Source of the DNA: Ruminococcus sp.
GTDB lineage: Bacteria; Bacillota; Clostridia; Oscillospirales; Ruminococcaceae
Direction of reading: 5' to 3'
Assembly (NCBI RefSeq): GCF_017549005.1
Contig: NZ_JAFYYT010000009.1
Span: forward strand, 1-64,000
DNA: 64,000 nt
The notes under the pieces are model-generated. The model saw nothing but the letters and a program-made list of their open reading frames with translations, did no database searches and was not told where the DNA came from. Below are positions 40,524-50,869 of the stretch, in pieces (positions within the stretch are counted from its first letter, which is position 1; the number at the start of each line of letters is the position of its first letter). A program made the position numbers and the translations under genes.

Positions 40524-41810
40524 ATGAAAAACGTATTAGTAGTAGGCGGCGGCGGACGCGAACACGCTATCATAATGAAGCTGGCTGAAAGCCCGAAGGT
40601 CGGCAAGCTCTATTGTACTCCCGGAAACGGCGGTATATCAAAGTATGCCGAGTGCTTCAATGTTGCGGCGACCGATGTTGACGGCGTAGTCGCTCTCGCA
40701 AAGGAGCTCAGACCCGATATGGTAGTCGTAGCTCCCGACGATCCGCTGGTACTCGGTATGGTGGACGCCCTGCAGGCAGAGGGCTTCATGACCTTCGGTC
40801 CTAAGGCAAATGCAGCTATAATCGAAGGCTCAAAGGTTTTCTCCAAGGAGCTCATGAAGAAGTATGATATCCCTACAGCCTTTTACGAGGTATTTACCGA
40901 GTCCGACAAGGCTGTTGCCTATCTTAAAGAGCAGAACAGCTACCCTGCCGTTATAAAGGCGGACGGTCTCGCTCTCGGAAAGGGCGTTATCATCGCTCAG
41001 AACGAGGAGGAAGCTGTAAAGGCTGTCCACGAGATGATAGACGAGCTCAAATTCGGCAAGAGCTCTGCACGTATAGTTATCGAGGAGTTCCTTACAGGTC
41101 CCGAGGTATCTGTTCTCAGCTTCACAGACGGAAAGACCATAGTTCCCATGATATCTTCCATGGATCACAAGCGCGCTCTCGACGGCGACAAGGGCCTCAA
41201 TACAGGCGGTATGGGTACGGTCTCTCCCAATCCCTGCTATACCGACGATATCGCAAAGGAATGCATGGAAAAGATATTCATTCCCACTATGAACGCTATG
41301 AACGCAGAGGGACGCACCTTTGAGGGCTGCCTCTACTTCGGTCTTATGATAACTCCAAAGGGTCCGAAGGTAATAGAGTACAACTGCCGCTTCGGCGACC
41401 CCGAAACTCAGGTGGTTCTGCCTATGCTGGACGCCGACCTCTATGAGATATTTGAAGCCATATACAACCATGAGCTTGACAAGGTGGATATCAAGTGGCA
41501 TAAGGGCAGCTGTGCCTGCGTTGTCATGGCAAGCGGCGGCTATCCCGAAAGCTACCCGAAGGGCATCGAAATGAACGGCTTCGATGATAAGGGACAGGTC
41601 GAGGGCTGCTTCGTTTACCATGCTGGCACCAAGCTCTCAGAGGACGGAAAGTTCCTCACAAACGGCGGAAGAGTTATCGGTGTTACCGCAAAGGGCGATA
41701 CATTGCAGGCTGCTCTCGATAAGGCTTATGAGGGAGTTTCAAAGATAAGCTTTGAGGGAGCTCATTTCAGAAAAGATATCGGTCAGAGAGCACTCAAGGC
41801 TCTCGGTTAA
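40524..41810 (+). CDS. purD: Phosphoribosylamine-glycine ligase
   Basis: Makes GAR from phosphoribosylamine, glycine and ATP. 428 residues, full length. Motifs: VLVVGGGGREHAI at the N terminus, ATP-grasp segment YPAVIKADGLALGKGVIIA, VIEEFLTGPEVSVLSF, GGMGTVSPNPCY and IEYNCRFGDPETQVVLPML. An AGGAGGA site precedes the ATG. Last purine gene of the window; followed after 9 bases by a membrane protein gene. Confidence 0.97.
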   Translation: MKNVLVVGGGGREHAIIMKLAESPKVGKLYCTPGNGGISKYAECFNVAATDVDGVVALAKELRPDMVVVAPDDPLVLGMVDALQAEGFMTFGPKANAAIIEGSKVFSKELMKKYDIPTAFYEVFTESDKAVAYLKEQNSYPAVIKADGLALGKGVIIAQNEEEAVKAVHEMIDELKFGKSSARIVIEEFLTGPEVSVLSFTDGKTIVPMISSMDHKRALDGDKGLNTGGMGTVSPNPCYTDDIAKECMEKIFIPTMNAMNAEGRTFEGCLYFGLMITPKGPKVIEYNCRFGDPETQVVLPMLDADLYEIFEAIYNHELDKVDIKWHKGSCACVVMASGGYPESYPKGIEMNGFDDKGQVEGCFVYHAGTKLSEDGKFLTNGGRVIGVTAKGDTLQAALDKAYEGVSKISFEGAHFRKDIGQRALKALG

Positions 41811-41819
41811 GGAGTTCTT

Positions 41820-42440
41820 ATGCACGAAAGATTGAACTTCGGACTGAAACTGAGCTTTTTAGGCAATATACTGTTTATTGCTTTCGGCGTTATATGCTTC
41901 ATATTCTATAAGACCTATGATCCCGGATCGTTCCTCACAAGTTTTCTGAGCTTTATCGCTTATGCTGTGGAGATCGCAGGCTTTGCGCTGCTCCTCATGG
42001 GCGACTGGCTCATGGTGTCCTCAATGAGATTCAGAACAACTCTGAAAGCCGCTTGGACGTTTTATATCTTCCTTGAGGCGATAATGATGGTGCTCGAACT
42101 CAATTCCTACAAGATAGAGGCTTATAAGCCATACTCCCTTGCAGTTGCTATTGCACATTCCGTTATTTCGGGCTTTGTATGCCTTACATTCCTGCAGTTT
42201 GAAAAGGACAACAAAAAGCTGGAGGTAAAAGTGATAATCTGCATATCAATGATGTTCGCAGGTATGCTCGGAAATATCCTCGGTATAAGAGTTTATTTCA
42301 GTATCATCGTAAACGCTCTTGCTTTCGTTAGCATGTTCCAGTCCATAAGGAGCCTCGTCAAACACGGCGATATTGAGATCGACTGCCACGGCGACAGGGC
42401 TCGCGTTGCAGAATATAAAAGTACATTCGTCGACGACTGA
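41820..42440 (+). CDS. Hypothetical membrane protein
   Basis: 206 residues, five to six predicted membrane helices, for example LSFLGNILFIAFGVICFIF and ISMMFAGMLGNILGI. It starts MHERLNFG 9 bases after the purD stop with an AAGGAG site that overlaps the end of purD, so it is very likely co-transcribed with purD. The C-terminal tail is charged. No family recognised. Confidence 0.65.
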   Translation: MHERLNFGLKLSFLGNILFIAFGVICFIFYKTYDPGSFLTSFLSFIAYAVEIAGFALLLMGDWLMVSSMRFRTTLKAAWTFYIFLEAIMMVLELNSYKIEAYKPYSLAVAIAHSVISGFVCLTFLQFEKDNKKLEVKVIICISMMFAGMLGNILGIRVYFSIIVNALAFVSMFQSIRSLVKHGDIEIDCHGDRARVAEYKSTFVDD

Positions 42441-42590
42441 TTACGTCCTTTCATAAGGGGGCTGAAATAAGCCTCTATTAAACGGAAAACCGTTTAATAA
42501 GAAAAAAATAATTTTTGGATTCTCTGTTTTGCACAAAAAATACTTGTCTGCATTGTGCAGAGCGAGTGGTTGGTAAATAGTAATCAGTTG

Positions 42591-42621
42591 CGGGCTGCCT
42601 TTGGCAGCCCGTTTGTCTTTT
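42591..42621 (+). terminator. Intrinsic terminator after purD and its membrane gene
   Basis: CGGGCTGCC pairs with GGCAGCCCG (three-base loop) followed by TTTGTCTTTTC, about 150 bases after the stop codon of the membrane gene. A separate ATTAAACGG/CCGTTTAAT hairpin at 42478-42499 lacks a T run. Confidence 0.8.
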
Positions 42622-42623
42622 CA

Positions 42624-42652
42624 TTGACTTTTTTCAGGTTTTGCTGTATACT
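42624..42652 (+). promoter_or_regulatory. Promoter of the 223-residue hypothetical gene
   Basis: TTGACT (42624-42629) and TATACT (42647-42652), spacer 17 bases, about 44 bases before the start codon. Confidence 0.7.
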
Positions 42653-42695
42653 GATTACTAATATATGTAATTATTTATGATCAGGAGGGCATAAA

Positions 42696-43367
42696 ATGGA
42701 CTCAGAAGCAATCATGATTATTCTGACGCTTCTTTTTGTAGGCACAGTCTGCGGACTTATATGGCTGATACTTCTGATAATCGGCTGCGTAAAAAAGAGC
42801 AAAAAGCGCATTATACTGTCGTTTATCCCCGTCGGAGTTTTTGCGGTCATAGCAGGCGGCATATTTGCCCATGACGCTGTAAAAAGGCATGGATTCGAGA
42901 AGATACCATGCCTTGAGGTAAAAAATGATTCGGTAACTATCCTCATGCGTATCCATAAAGGTTTGAATCCCAATTTTCACTATGTTCTTGCGGAGGAAGG
43001 CGAAAAAGGTAATATAGTCGTCAGGAACACAGAAAGGAATACGCAAAAATACATTGGCAATTTCTTTATGACTTCCGATGAAAGCATTCTGACGGAAACA
43101 GATCATCAATTTCACATGAATCACAGCATGACAAAATCAGGGTATACGTTTAAAGTCAATAAGCCCGGAACTGCTTATGTATGCATTTTTGTCCGGGAAA
43201 ACGGACATTATGTATTTCTGGAAATCTATAAGGTCATTGCCGATGATAATAAATCAGTAACAGCTGAAAAAATCGAGCATATAGAGTGCAATGATAAGTT
43301 CAGTGAGGAATTGCCCGAGGAGTTTTCATTTCTTACGGAAGTATTTGATAAAATGAATAAAAGATAA
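42696..43367 (+). CDS. Hypothetical membrane protein
   Basis: 223 residues. Two membrane helices near the N terminus (about 4-28 and 40-60), then an extracytoplasmic domain of about 150 residues, with segments LEVKNDSVTILMRIHKG and HSMTKSGYTFKVNKPGTAYVCIFVREN. The latter resembles an immunoglobulin-like strand pattern, although no family is certain. AGGAGGGC site. Monocistronic between two terminators and convergent with groEL. Higher A+T than the purine genes beside it, hinting at a different history. Confidence 0.55.
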   Translation: MDSEAIMIILTLLFVGTVCGLIWLILLIIGCVKKSKKRIILSFIPVGVFAVIAGGIFAHDAVKRHGFEKIPCLEVKNDSVTILMRIHKGLNPNFHYVLAEEGEKGNIVVRNTERNTQKYIGNFFMTSDESILTETDHQFHMNHSMTKSGYTFKVNKPGTAYVCIFVRENGHYVFLEIYKVIADDNKSVTAEKIEHIECNDKFSEELPEEFSFLTEVFDKMNKR

Positions 43368-43394
43368 AAAAGGCGAACCTTCCGGTTCGCCTTT
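43368..43394. terminator. Bidirectional terminator between groEL and the 223-residue gene
   Basis: AAAGGCGAACC pairs with GGTTCGCCTTT (11 base pairs, 4-base loop). T-run follows on the minus strand (groEL) and a shorter one on the plus strand. Confidence 0.85.
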
Positions 43395-43403
43395 AATTAT
43401 GCA

Positions 43404-45044
<1,641 letters not shown>

Positions 45045-45059
45045 TTATATTTAGATCTG

Positions 45060-45087
45060 TAGGGAACGGCGCCCTCGGCGTTCCCTA
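45060..45087 (-). other. Hairpin in the groES-groEL gap
   Basis: TAGGGAACG pairs with CGTTCCCTA around a 10-base GC loop, between groES stop and groEL ribosome site. No T run, so partial attenuation or RNA processing is more likely than termination. The sequence also resembles dispersed clostridial palindromes (see 21471). Confidence 0.55.
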
Positions 45088-45096
45088 TAATAATTT

Positions 45097-45433
<337 letters not shown>

Positions 45434-45530
45434 TTATATTTTACCACCTTTTTACAATAAATCAAGCCTTTTCTGCAAGCTTTCACAATTTTTGGCGCTA
45501 TGTACAAATATCTGCTTTTGAAGTGAATTT

Positions 45531-46646
45531 TTATGTGCTGTAAGCCGAGCTTTCCCCGTTGTTCTTTCCGTATTCCAGCATGAGCATTATCACCATTATT
45601 ACAAGCATTACCGAGGGTATCGCCGAATCTGCGCCACGTTCGCTAACCCTTATGTCAGCCGCTTCCACCGCCTCGCCGAATATGAAATACGGCAGCAGAA
45701 AACGACATATCACAAAGCTCAGTACTGCCGCAGCCGCTCTCATTATTATAAAGGGCTTCAGTGAGAGCTTTCCTGCGGTCAGCGCCCTCAGCTGGAAAAA
45801 TACGCACAGTCCGCCGAATGAAACAGCTCCGCTCACGCAGGGCAGCAGCTCACCGCCGCCTGCGATACTTCCTGCATTTGTTATGTCTATGAGCGAGGCG
45901 ATAACAGTCTCACCGCTTTCACGGTCAAGACACAGGAGCTTCGCAATAAGCTCCCCTGCTGCTGACATAGCGCCTGTGCGGACAAGAAAGGCGGTGAACA
46001 CTGCAAATCCCACTATCATTATGCATATGTCCGCCATAGCCCTGCCGCTGCGGAGAACGCAGTCCGTCAGCATTTCAGCGGAGATACTCACAGAACGGCG
46101 TGTGCGGGGCTGCTTTTCATAAGCTCTGCGGAGAAGAAATGATACTCCGAACGCCATAACGATATTTGCGGATACAGTCGAGGTGAGTATGAGCAGCCCC
46201 ATGCGCTCAGAACTGAAAAACTGCGGCGCGATACAGCCGAATATAAAAGCAGGTCCTGCTCCGAAGCAAAGACCAGAGAGAAGCTCTGCACGGCGTTTGC
46301 CTATGCGCCCTGCGCTGTACAGCTCGCAGAGCATTTTCACTCCCACAGGATAGCCTGCAAGCATTCCGAAAGAGAATATGGGGAACTCCGCTTCGTCCAT
46401 GCCGAATATGAAGCGGCTTATCCGCCCGGACTGCCCGGGCAGAAGCTCCGCGATACCGCTGCGGACTATTAATGACGATATGGTCATCATCGCAAAGAGC
46501 GACGGTATCACCACATTTATACAGCGTAATACGCTGCCGTATACTGCCTGCGAAACTGCCGCCGTATCTGTGGCGCAGAACAGAAAAAACAGTATCATCA
46601 GCGCCGTTTTTGCGGCTTTTACAGCTTTTTTCCCGAGTTTTCTCAT
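45531..46646 (-). CDS. ylbJ: YlbJ-like sporulation membrane protein
   Basis: About 371 residues with eight or more membrane helices. The layout is that of YlbJ, a nucleoside-recognition/Gate-type protein of sporulation: a hydrophobic N terminus, INVVIPSLFAMM, then FGMLAGYPVGVKMLCELY and GLCFGAGPAFIFGC, and a second similar half. In spore formers it is needed for resistant spores. The ATG at 46646 follows AAGGGG by 8 bases; upstream GTG and ATG overlap the site. Divergent from yqfC, with 58 bases between the two start codons. Confidence 0.8.
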   Translation of the reverse strand: MRKLGKKAVKAAKTALMILFFLFCATDTAAVSQAVYGSVLRCINVVIPSLFAMMTISSLIVRSGIAELLPGQSGRISRFIFGMDEAEFPIFSFGMLAGYPVGVKMLCELYSAGRIGKRRAELLSGLCFGAGPAFIFGCIAPQFFSSERMGLLILTSTVSANIVMAFGVSFLLRRAYEKQPRTRRSVSISAEMLTDCVLRSGRAMADICIMIVGFAVFTAFLVRTGAMSAAGELIAKLLCLDRESGETVIASLIDITNAGSIAGGGELLPCVSGAVSFGGLCVFFQLRALTAGKLSLKPFIIMRAAAAVLSFVICRFLLPYFIFGEAVEAADIRVSERGADSAIPSVMLVIMVIMLMLEYGKNNGESSAYST

Positions 46647-46704
46647 AATCATCACCCCTTAAATCATATTATTGGAAGTGAAAAAATATACGGGAGTGGC
46701 TCTT

Positions 46705-47016
46705 ATGTTTGAACGGTTTGCGGAACTTGCCCGCGAAAAGCTCTGTCTTGAAACCAATATACATATTTCGGGGCGAAACGAGCTGATAATCGACGGCTGC
46801 CGAAGGATAGAGGAATGCAACGAGGTCTATATGCGTCTGCTGTCGGGAGATATCTTCGTGAATATCCACGGCTGCGGTCTGAGGGCTTACGATTTCAGGA
46901 CGGGCGGTCTTGTCGTCCGCGGCTGCATAGAAAAAATAGAATTCGAGGAGAGAAGCAAAAAACATGAAACTCAGACGGCTTGTAAGGATAAACGCTCGGG
47001 GGAAGAGACTCTCTGA
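46705..47016 (+). CDS. yqfC: YqfC-like sporulation protein
   Basis: About 103 residues, of the YqfC/YabP family of small forespore-associated proteins. The match is in LCLETNIHISGRNELIIDGCRRI and IHGCGLRAYDFRTGGLVVRG. The ATG at 46705 has GGGAG 8 bases ahead; the TTG upstream lacks one. Its 3' end overlaps the beginning of yqfD by 53 bases in another frame, larger than the usual overlap. Sits exactly where yqfC belongs relative to yqfD in spore formers. Confidence 0.82.
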   Translation: MFERFAELAREKLCLETNIHISGRNELIIDGCRRIEECNEVYMRLLSGDIFVNIHGCGLRAYDFRTGGLVVRGCIEKIEFEERSKKHETQTACKDKRSGEETL

Positions 47017-48121
47017 GTTCATCAACCTCATTCATGAGCGCAGGATAGAATGCAGGGAGGAGTTCTGCCGTGGAGAGGTGTTCCACGGGGACGTTTTCCG
47101 CAGGGAGCTCCGCGAAATACAGGATATAGCAAGAGAATGCGGTGTCGAGCTAAAAACCGCGGACTATGATACTCTCGGGGAGCGGCTTTTCCGCTACAGA
47201 AGACGCATCGGTCTGCTCATCGGACTTATCCTTGCGGCTTTTACCGCAGTCTGCTTCTCGGACGTCATCGTTACCATCGAGATAAGCGGCAATACCTCCA
47301 TAAGCGACGAGGTCATTCTCGCAGCCCTGGCTGAGCTCGATATAAAGCGCGGTACGCCCATTCACAGCGTCGACCTGGAAAAGTGCGGCAACAGGCTGCC
47401 CTTTCTCGTTGACGGCGTCGCATGGGTCGGTATGCACCGCACAGGGAACCGCATTGCCGTGCAGATAAGGGAAACTGCTCCCATACCACAAAAGGAAAAG
47501 GGACGGATACCATGCAATGTGGTCGCGGCTCACGACGCGGAGATAACCTATATCCTCGCGCGGAGCGGCTTTGCCATGTTCAGGGAGGGCGACTATGTCC
47601 CCAAAGGTGCTCTGCTCATCAGCGGCGTCGTTCAGTCGAAAACGGGGCGTACCTCCGTAAGCCATGCTATGGGCGAAGTACGCGGCATTTACAGCGAAAC
47701 TGTCAGCTTCTCGGGAGCTTACCGAAGCACTGAGCAGTCTCTCACGGGCAGGAGCAGCACTCAGCGTACTCTGAGGCTTTTCAGTCTGGATATTCCCCTG
47801 TATTTCGGGGGAGATAAGTTCATGAGCAGCACATCGGAGTACTCGGAAAGTCCCCTTGTGCTCTTCGGGAAGGAGCTCCCCATAAGCATAAAGCGACGAA
47901 AACTCTCGGAAACTGTGTGCAGCGAAAGGCTTTTCACGCCCGACGAGCTGAAAGACAGACTCATGGATAAGGTCAGCCTGTACGAGAAGAACTTTCTCGG
48001 TGACACTAAGATAATAAGCAGGGATATAAAGACTTCAAGGAACGATGATACGCTGACTCTCAACGTCTTTTACAGACTGGAGGGAGATATCGGCAGACAG
48101 CAGGAGGTATTTGTCAAATAG
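46964..48121 (+). CDS. yqfD: YqfD-like sporulation protein
   Basis: 385 residues. Sporulation stage IV family YqfD. The N-terminal LRRLVRINARGKRLSEFINLI precedes one membrane helix (about 82-99, RIGLLIGLILAAFTAVCF) and an extracytoplasmic domain with the sequences VTIEISGNTSISDEVIL (POTRA-like) and ARSGFAMFREGDYVPKGALLISG, typical of the family. In Bacillus and Clostridium it is sigma-E-controlled. GAGGAG site lies inside yqfC. The next gene starts 114 bases later behind its own promoter. Confidence 0.85.
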   Translation: MKLRRLVRINARGKRLSEFINLIHERRIECREEFCRGEVFHGDVFRRELREIQDIARECGVELKTADYDTLGERLFRYRRRIGLLIGLILAAFTAVCFSDVIVTIEISGNTSISDEVILAALAELDIKRGTPIHSVDLEKCGNRLPFLVDGVAWVGMHRTGNRIAVQIRETAPIPQKEKGRIPCNVVAAHDAEITYILARSGFAMFREGDYVPKGALLISGVVQSKTGRTSVSHAMGEVRGIYSETVSFSGAYRSTEQSLTGRSSTQRTLRLFSLDIPLYFGGDKFMSSTSEYSESPLVLFGKELPISIKRRKLSETVCSERLFTPDELKDRLMDKVSLYEKNFLGDTKIISRDIKTSRNDDTLTLNVFYRLEGDIGRQQEVFVK

Positions 48122-48176
48122 CAGTAGCAACAAATCACGCTGCCGTTTTTTGTAAAAAGTCACGAAAGCCCTCTTA

Positions 48177-48205
48177 GTGACAAAAATATAAAACTATGAT
48201 ATAAT
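48177..48205 (+). promoter_or_regulatory. Promoter of the Tim44-like gene
   Basis: GTGACA (48177-48182) and TATAAT (48200-48205), spacer 17 bases; the AGGGGGG ribosome site follows. Confidence 0.65.
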
Positions 48206-48234
48206 ATAGTTAATGTTTTTAAGGGGGGAATCCT

Positions 48235-49164
48235 ATGAAAAAATATCTGAGGATCATATCACTTTTGGCTTTTATATCAGCATTCGTACTCTTTCCATTG
48301 AAGCCTCTGTACACCGAGGCTTCGCCGAGACGTGCCGATTTCGGCGACTTTTCAGGCGATTCGGACTTCGGCGACAGCGGCTGGGACAGCGGTGGCAGCG
48401 ACTGGGACAGCGGCGGCAGCTGGGACAGTGACAGCGGCAGCTACAGCAGCAGCGGCAGTTCGGGAAGTGCGAGCTGGGGCGAAACGATCATTGTTTTAGC
48501 TGTTATCATCGTTATTATCATTGCTTCGGCTTCTTCAAACAAGAAAAAGAGCAGTTCTGCGCTCCCTCCGCCTGTGAATACTCCTGCTCTGCGCCGTGTG
48601 GAGGAATATACGCAGATAGACCCGAGCTTCAACGCGGAACAGTTCAGGGACAAGGTCTCAAATCTCTATGTACAGTTCCAGAACGCATGGCAGAAAAAGG
48701 ACCTCTCCCCTCTCAGACCTTACCTCACAGATACATATTATTCGCAGATGGATAACCAGCTCAGCAGATACCGCAACAGCGGTCAGACCAACATTGTCGA
48801 CAGGATAACCGTCCTGAAGACCGAACTCATGGGCTGGAAACAGGAAAGCGGCTTCGACGAGATGATAGTAAAGCTCGATACACGTATCGTTGACTACGTT
48901 GTTGACGACAATACGGGCAATATCGTCCGCGGCAGCAAGACCGCCGAGAAGTTCATGACCTACGAATGGACTCTCGTCCGCACTACAGGCGTGACTACCT
49001 CGCGCTCCACAGGCACGACGGGTCAGACCTGTCCGTACTGCGGCGCAAGCGTGAATATCAATCAGTCCGCTGTATGCGAGTACTGCGGCTCTGTCCTCAC
49101 AACGGACAAGTTCGACTGGGCTGTAAGCAATATCAAGGCTCTTGCACAGCGTACACGCCAGTAA
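48235..49164 (+). CDS. Tim44-like domain protein with zinc ribbon
   Basis: 309 residues. Signal peptide (about 1-29), a Gly/Ser/Asp-rich linker with repeats of DSGG and DWDSGG (about 38-75), a membrane helix (about 84-101, IIVLAVIIVIIIASAS), a Tim44-like domain (FRDKVSNLYVQFQNAWQKKDLSPLRPYLTDTYYSQM) and a C-terminal zinc ribbon CPYCGAS...CEYCGS. With a Tim44-like domain this protein family is membrane-tethered; its role in bacteria is not established. Strong AAGGGGGG site and own promoter. Follows the sporulation genes but need not belong to them. Confidence 0.72.
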   Translation: MKKYLRIISLLAFISAFVLFPLKPLYTEASPRRADFGDFSGDSDFGDSGWDSGGSDWDSGGSWDSDSGSYSSSGSSGSASWGETIIVLAVIIVIIIASASSNKKKSSSALPPPVNTPALRRVEEYTQIDPSFNAEQFRDKVSNLYVQFQNAWQKKDLSPLRPYLTDTYYSQMDNQLSRYRNSGQTNIVDRITVLKTELMGWKQESGFDEMIVKLDTRIVDYVVDDNTGNIVRGSKTAEKFMTYEWTLVRTTGVTTSRSTGTTGQTCPYCGASVNINQSAVCEYCGSVLTTDKFDWAVSNIKALAQRTRQ

Positions 49165-49236
49165 GCTTTCTGAACAGACCAATACGGGCTGCCCATCGGC
49201 AGCCCTTGCGATTATACTCCATACGAGGTGGGAAAC

Positions 49237-49920
49237 ATGAAGGAAAGGATACTTATCTGCGATATGTCGCCGAGTCTCGGCAGACTGTTAGTGCGTAGCT
49301 TCATAAATACAGGCATTCAGGCAGACTTCTGCCGCGGAAGCCTGTCCGCCATAAAAAACGCAATGTCAAAGAAAAAGTACAGCTCCCTGCTCTTTTTTGC
49401 TTTTTCTCCCGATGAACAGCTCCTTGACTTTGCCAAAGCCAGCGCTGAAAGCGGTATAAAGGTGTTTGTGGGACTGTATTCGGGCTCTGCCTCCGTACAC
49501 AGGAGCTTCCGCAGCGCAGGCGTCTCAGCGTCATTTACCATGCCCTGCTCCGTCAGAGGAATGTGCGTAAGCGTTCTCATGCGTATCGGAAATACAAAGG
49601 ATATCCTTTCACAGATAGAGATATTTCTCGAGGAAACAGGCTTTCCCAGGCGGCTGAAGGGCTTTGCCTACCTTGCAGGCATGAGTACGGCCTGCCTGAC
49701 AGCTCCGGAAAGACTGTGGGGCGGTTTGTCGGAGCTGTACAGCGAAACTGCGGAAAAGCTCTTCACAGAACCCTCTCTTGTGGAAAGGGCTGTGAGAAAT
49801 CTCAGCGCCCATGCCACCGAAAACGGCTCGGTATCACGCCTGACCGAGGGCAGGCTCACCGTAAAGCCAACAAATACGGAGCTCATTTGTGCAGTATGCG
49901 ATAAGTTTACTCGCCGTTAG
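49237..49920 (+). CDS. Spo0A-like DNA-binding protein with degenerate receiver
   Basis: 227 residues. The C-terminal half matches the Spo0A DNA-binding domain: RRLKGFAYLAGM (Spo0A HIKGYQYL), LYSETAEKLFTEPSLVERAVRNLS (the recognition helix, VERAxR kept) and KPTNTELICAVCDKF (Spo0A KPTNSEF). The N terminus has the size of a receiver domain, but the acidic pair is reduced to one Asp (LICDM), the phosphorylated Asp of LVLDIxMP is absent (LLFFAFSP), and the Lys of LKPF is Met (FTMPC). So it should bind DNA without Asp phosphorylation. The ATG is chosen for GAGG 8 bases upstream. It lies behind the yqfCD region and before a response regulator. Confidence 0.82.
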   Translation: MKERILICDMSPSLGRLLVRSFINTGIQADFCRGSLSAIKNAMSKKKYSSLLFFAFSPDEQLLDFAKASAESGIKVFVGLYSGSASVHRSFRSAGVSASFTMPCSVRGMCVSVLMRIGNTKDILSQIEIFLEETGFPRRLKGFAYLAGMSTACLTAPERLWGGLSELYSETAEKLFTEPSLVERAVRNLSAHATENGSVSRLTEGRLTVKPTNTELICAVCDKFTRR

Positions 49921-49995
49921 CACATTTTTAACACCTGTTTTTTGTAGAAAATAGCTTAAAATTATAACACTAATTCAAAAATTAGTGATTTTTGA

Positions 49996-50024
49996 TTGAC
50001 ATTTTTGTAAAACTGAGTTATAAT
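49996..50024 (+). promoter_or_regulatory. Promoter of the two-component operon
   Basis: TTGACA (49996-50001) and TATAAT (50019-50024), spacer 17 bases: full consensus. The leader is about 110 bases. Confidence 0.8.
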
Positions 50025-50138
50025 TATCTTAATATATCATAACCAGGCGTATTTGCCTGTATTGTGTCAAATGCTTTCTTTGCGAATTATGCAAATAAGG
50101 GGAAGTATATGTTGAATACGGAAGGAAGGTATTAAAAA

Positions 50139-50846
50139 ATGGCTAACGAAAAAAATCCAAAGGTACTTATAGTTGACGACGATAAGAACATCTGCGACCT
50201 TCTCCGCCTCTATCTTGAAAAAGACGGATACAGTGTTCTTCTCTGTCACGACGGCGACGACGCTGTTGTTAAGTTCAAGGCTCTCAGCCCCGATATGGTG
50301 CTGCTCGATATAATGCTGCCCGGTAAGGACGGCTGGCAGGTATGTCGTGAGATCAGAAAAATCTCAAACGTTCCGATCATTATGATCACTGCCAAGGGGG
50401 AAACTATCGACAAGGTAATCGGACTTGAGCTGGGCGCTGACGACTATATTGTAAAGCCTTTCGACGCCAAGGAAGTAATAGCCCGTATCAACGCTGTTAC
50501 ACGCCGCGTTGGCACTGGTATGGCTGAGCCCGAGCAGAAGGAAGTACACTACGATAAGCTTACTGTCAATATGGACAGCTATGAGCTGAAGGTAAACGGA
50601 AAGAATATCGACACTCCGCCTAAGGAACTGGAGCTTCTCTATTACCTTGCTTCCAATCCGAACAGAGTTTATACCCGTGACCAGCTTCTTGATGAAGTAT
50701 GGGGCTTTGAATACTACGGCGATTCACGTACCATTGACGTACATATCAAGCGTCTCCGTGAAAAGCTCGACGGTGTTTCCGACAAATGGACTCTCAAAAC
50801 AGTCTGGGGCGTCGGATACAAGTTCGAGGCTGATGAAGAGGAATAA
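50139..50846 (+). CDS. OmpR-family response regulator
   Basis: 235 residues. Receiver domain (VLIVDDDKNICDLLRLYL, phospho-Asp 57 in MVLLDIMLPGKDG, Lys in DYIVKPFDAKE) and winged-helix DNA-binding domain (PPKELELLYYLASN, RTIDVHIKRLREKL). Full set of conserved residues, in contrast to the Spo0A-like gene just before. Partner kinase follows 65 bases on, across a terminator-like hairpin. Belongs to the PhoB/WalR-type group; the ligand or signal is unknown. Confidence 0.95.
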   Translation: MANEKNPKVLIVDDDKNICDLLRLYLEKDGYSVLLCHDGDDAVVKFKALSPDMVLLDIMLPGKDGWQVCREIRKISNVPIIMITAKGETIDKVIGLELGADDYIVKPFDAKEVIARINAVTRRVGTGMAEPEQKEVHYDKLTVNMDSYELKVNGKNIDTPPKELELLYYLASNPNRVYTRDQLLDEVWGFEYYGDSRTIDVHIKRLREKLDGVSDKWTLKTVWGVGYKFEADEEE

Positions 50847-50869
50847 GCTTATAACAACTCCAGAAATTC

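Larger units (their letters stand above)
42578..42660. repeat. 11-base-pair inverted repeat flanking a terminator and promoter
   Basis: TAGTAATCAGT (42578-42588) and ACTGATTACTA (42650-42660) are perfect inverses, 61 bases apart. The right copy overlaps the -10 box of the downstream promoter and the interval holds a terminator hairpin. Confidence 0.6.

Noticed and set aside
40830-41621. Minus-strand frame of 263 codons inside purD
   Set aside because: Antisense shadow of purD, whose product is full length and canonical.
42441-42500. Terminator directly after the purD-linked membrane gene (ATTAAACGG hairpin)
   Set aside because: The stem is perfect but the following bases are A-rich, not T; the better terminator is at 42591.
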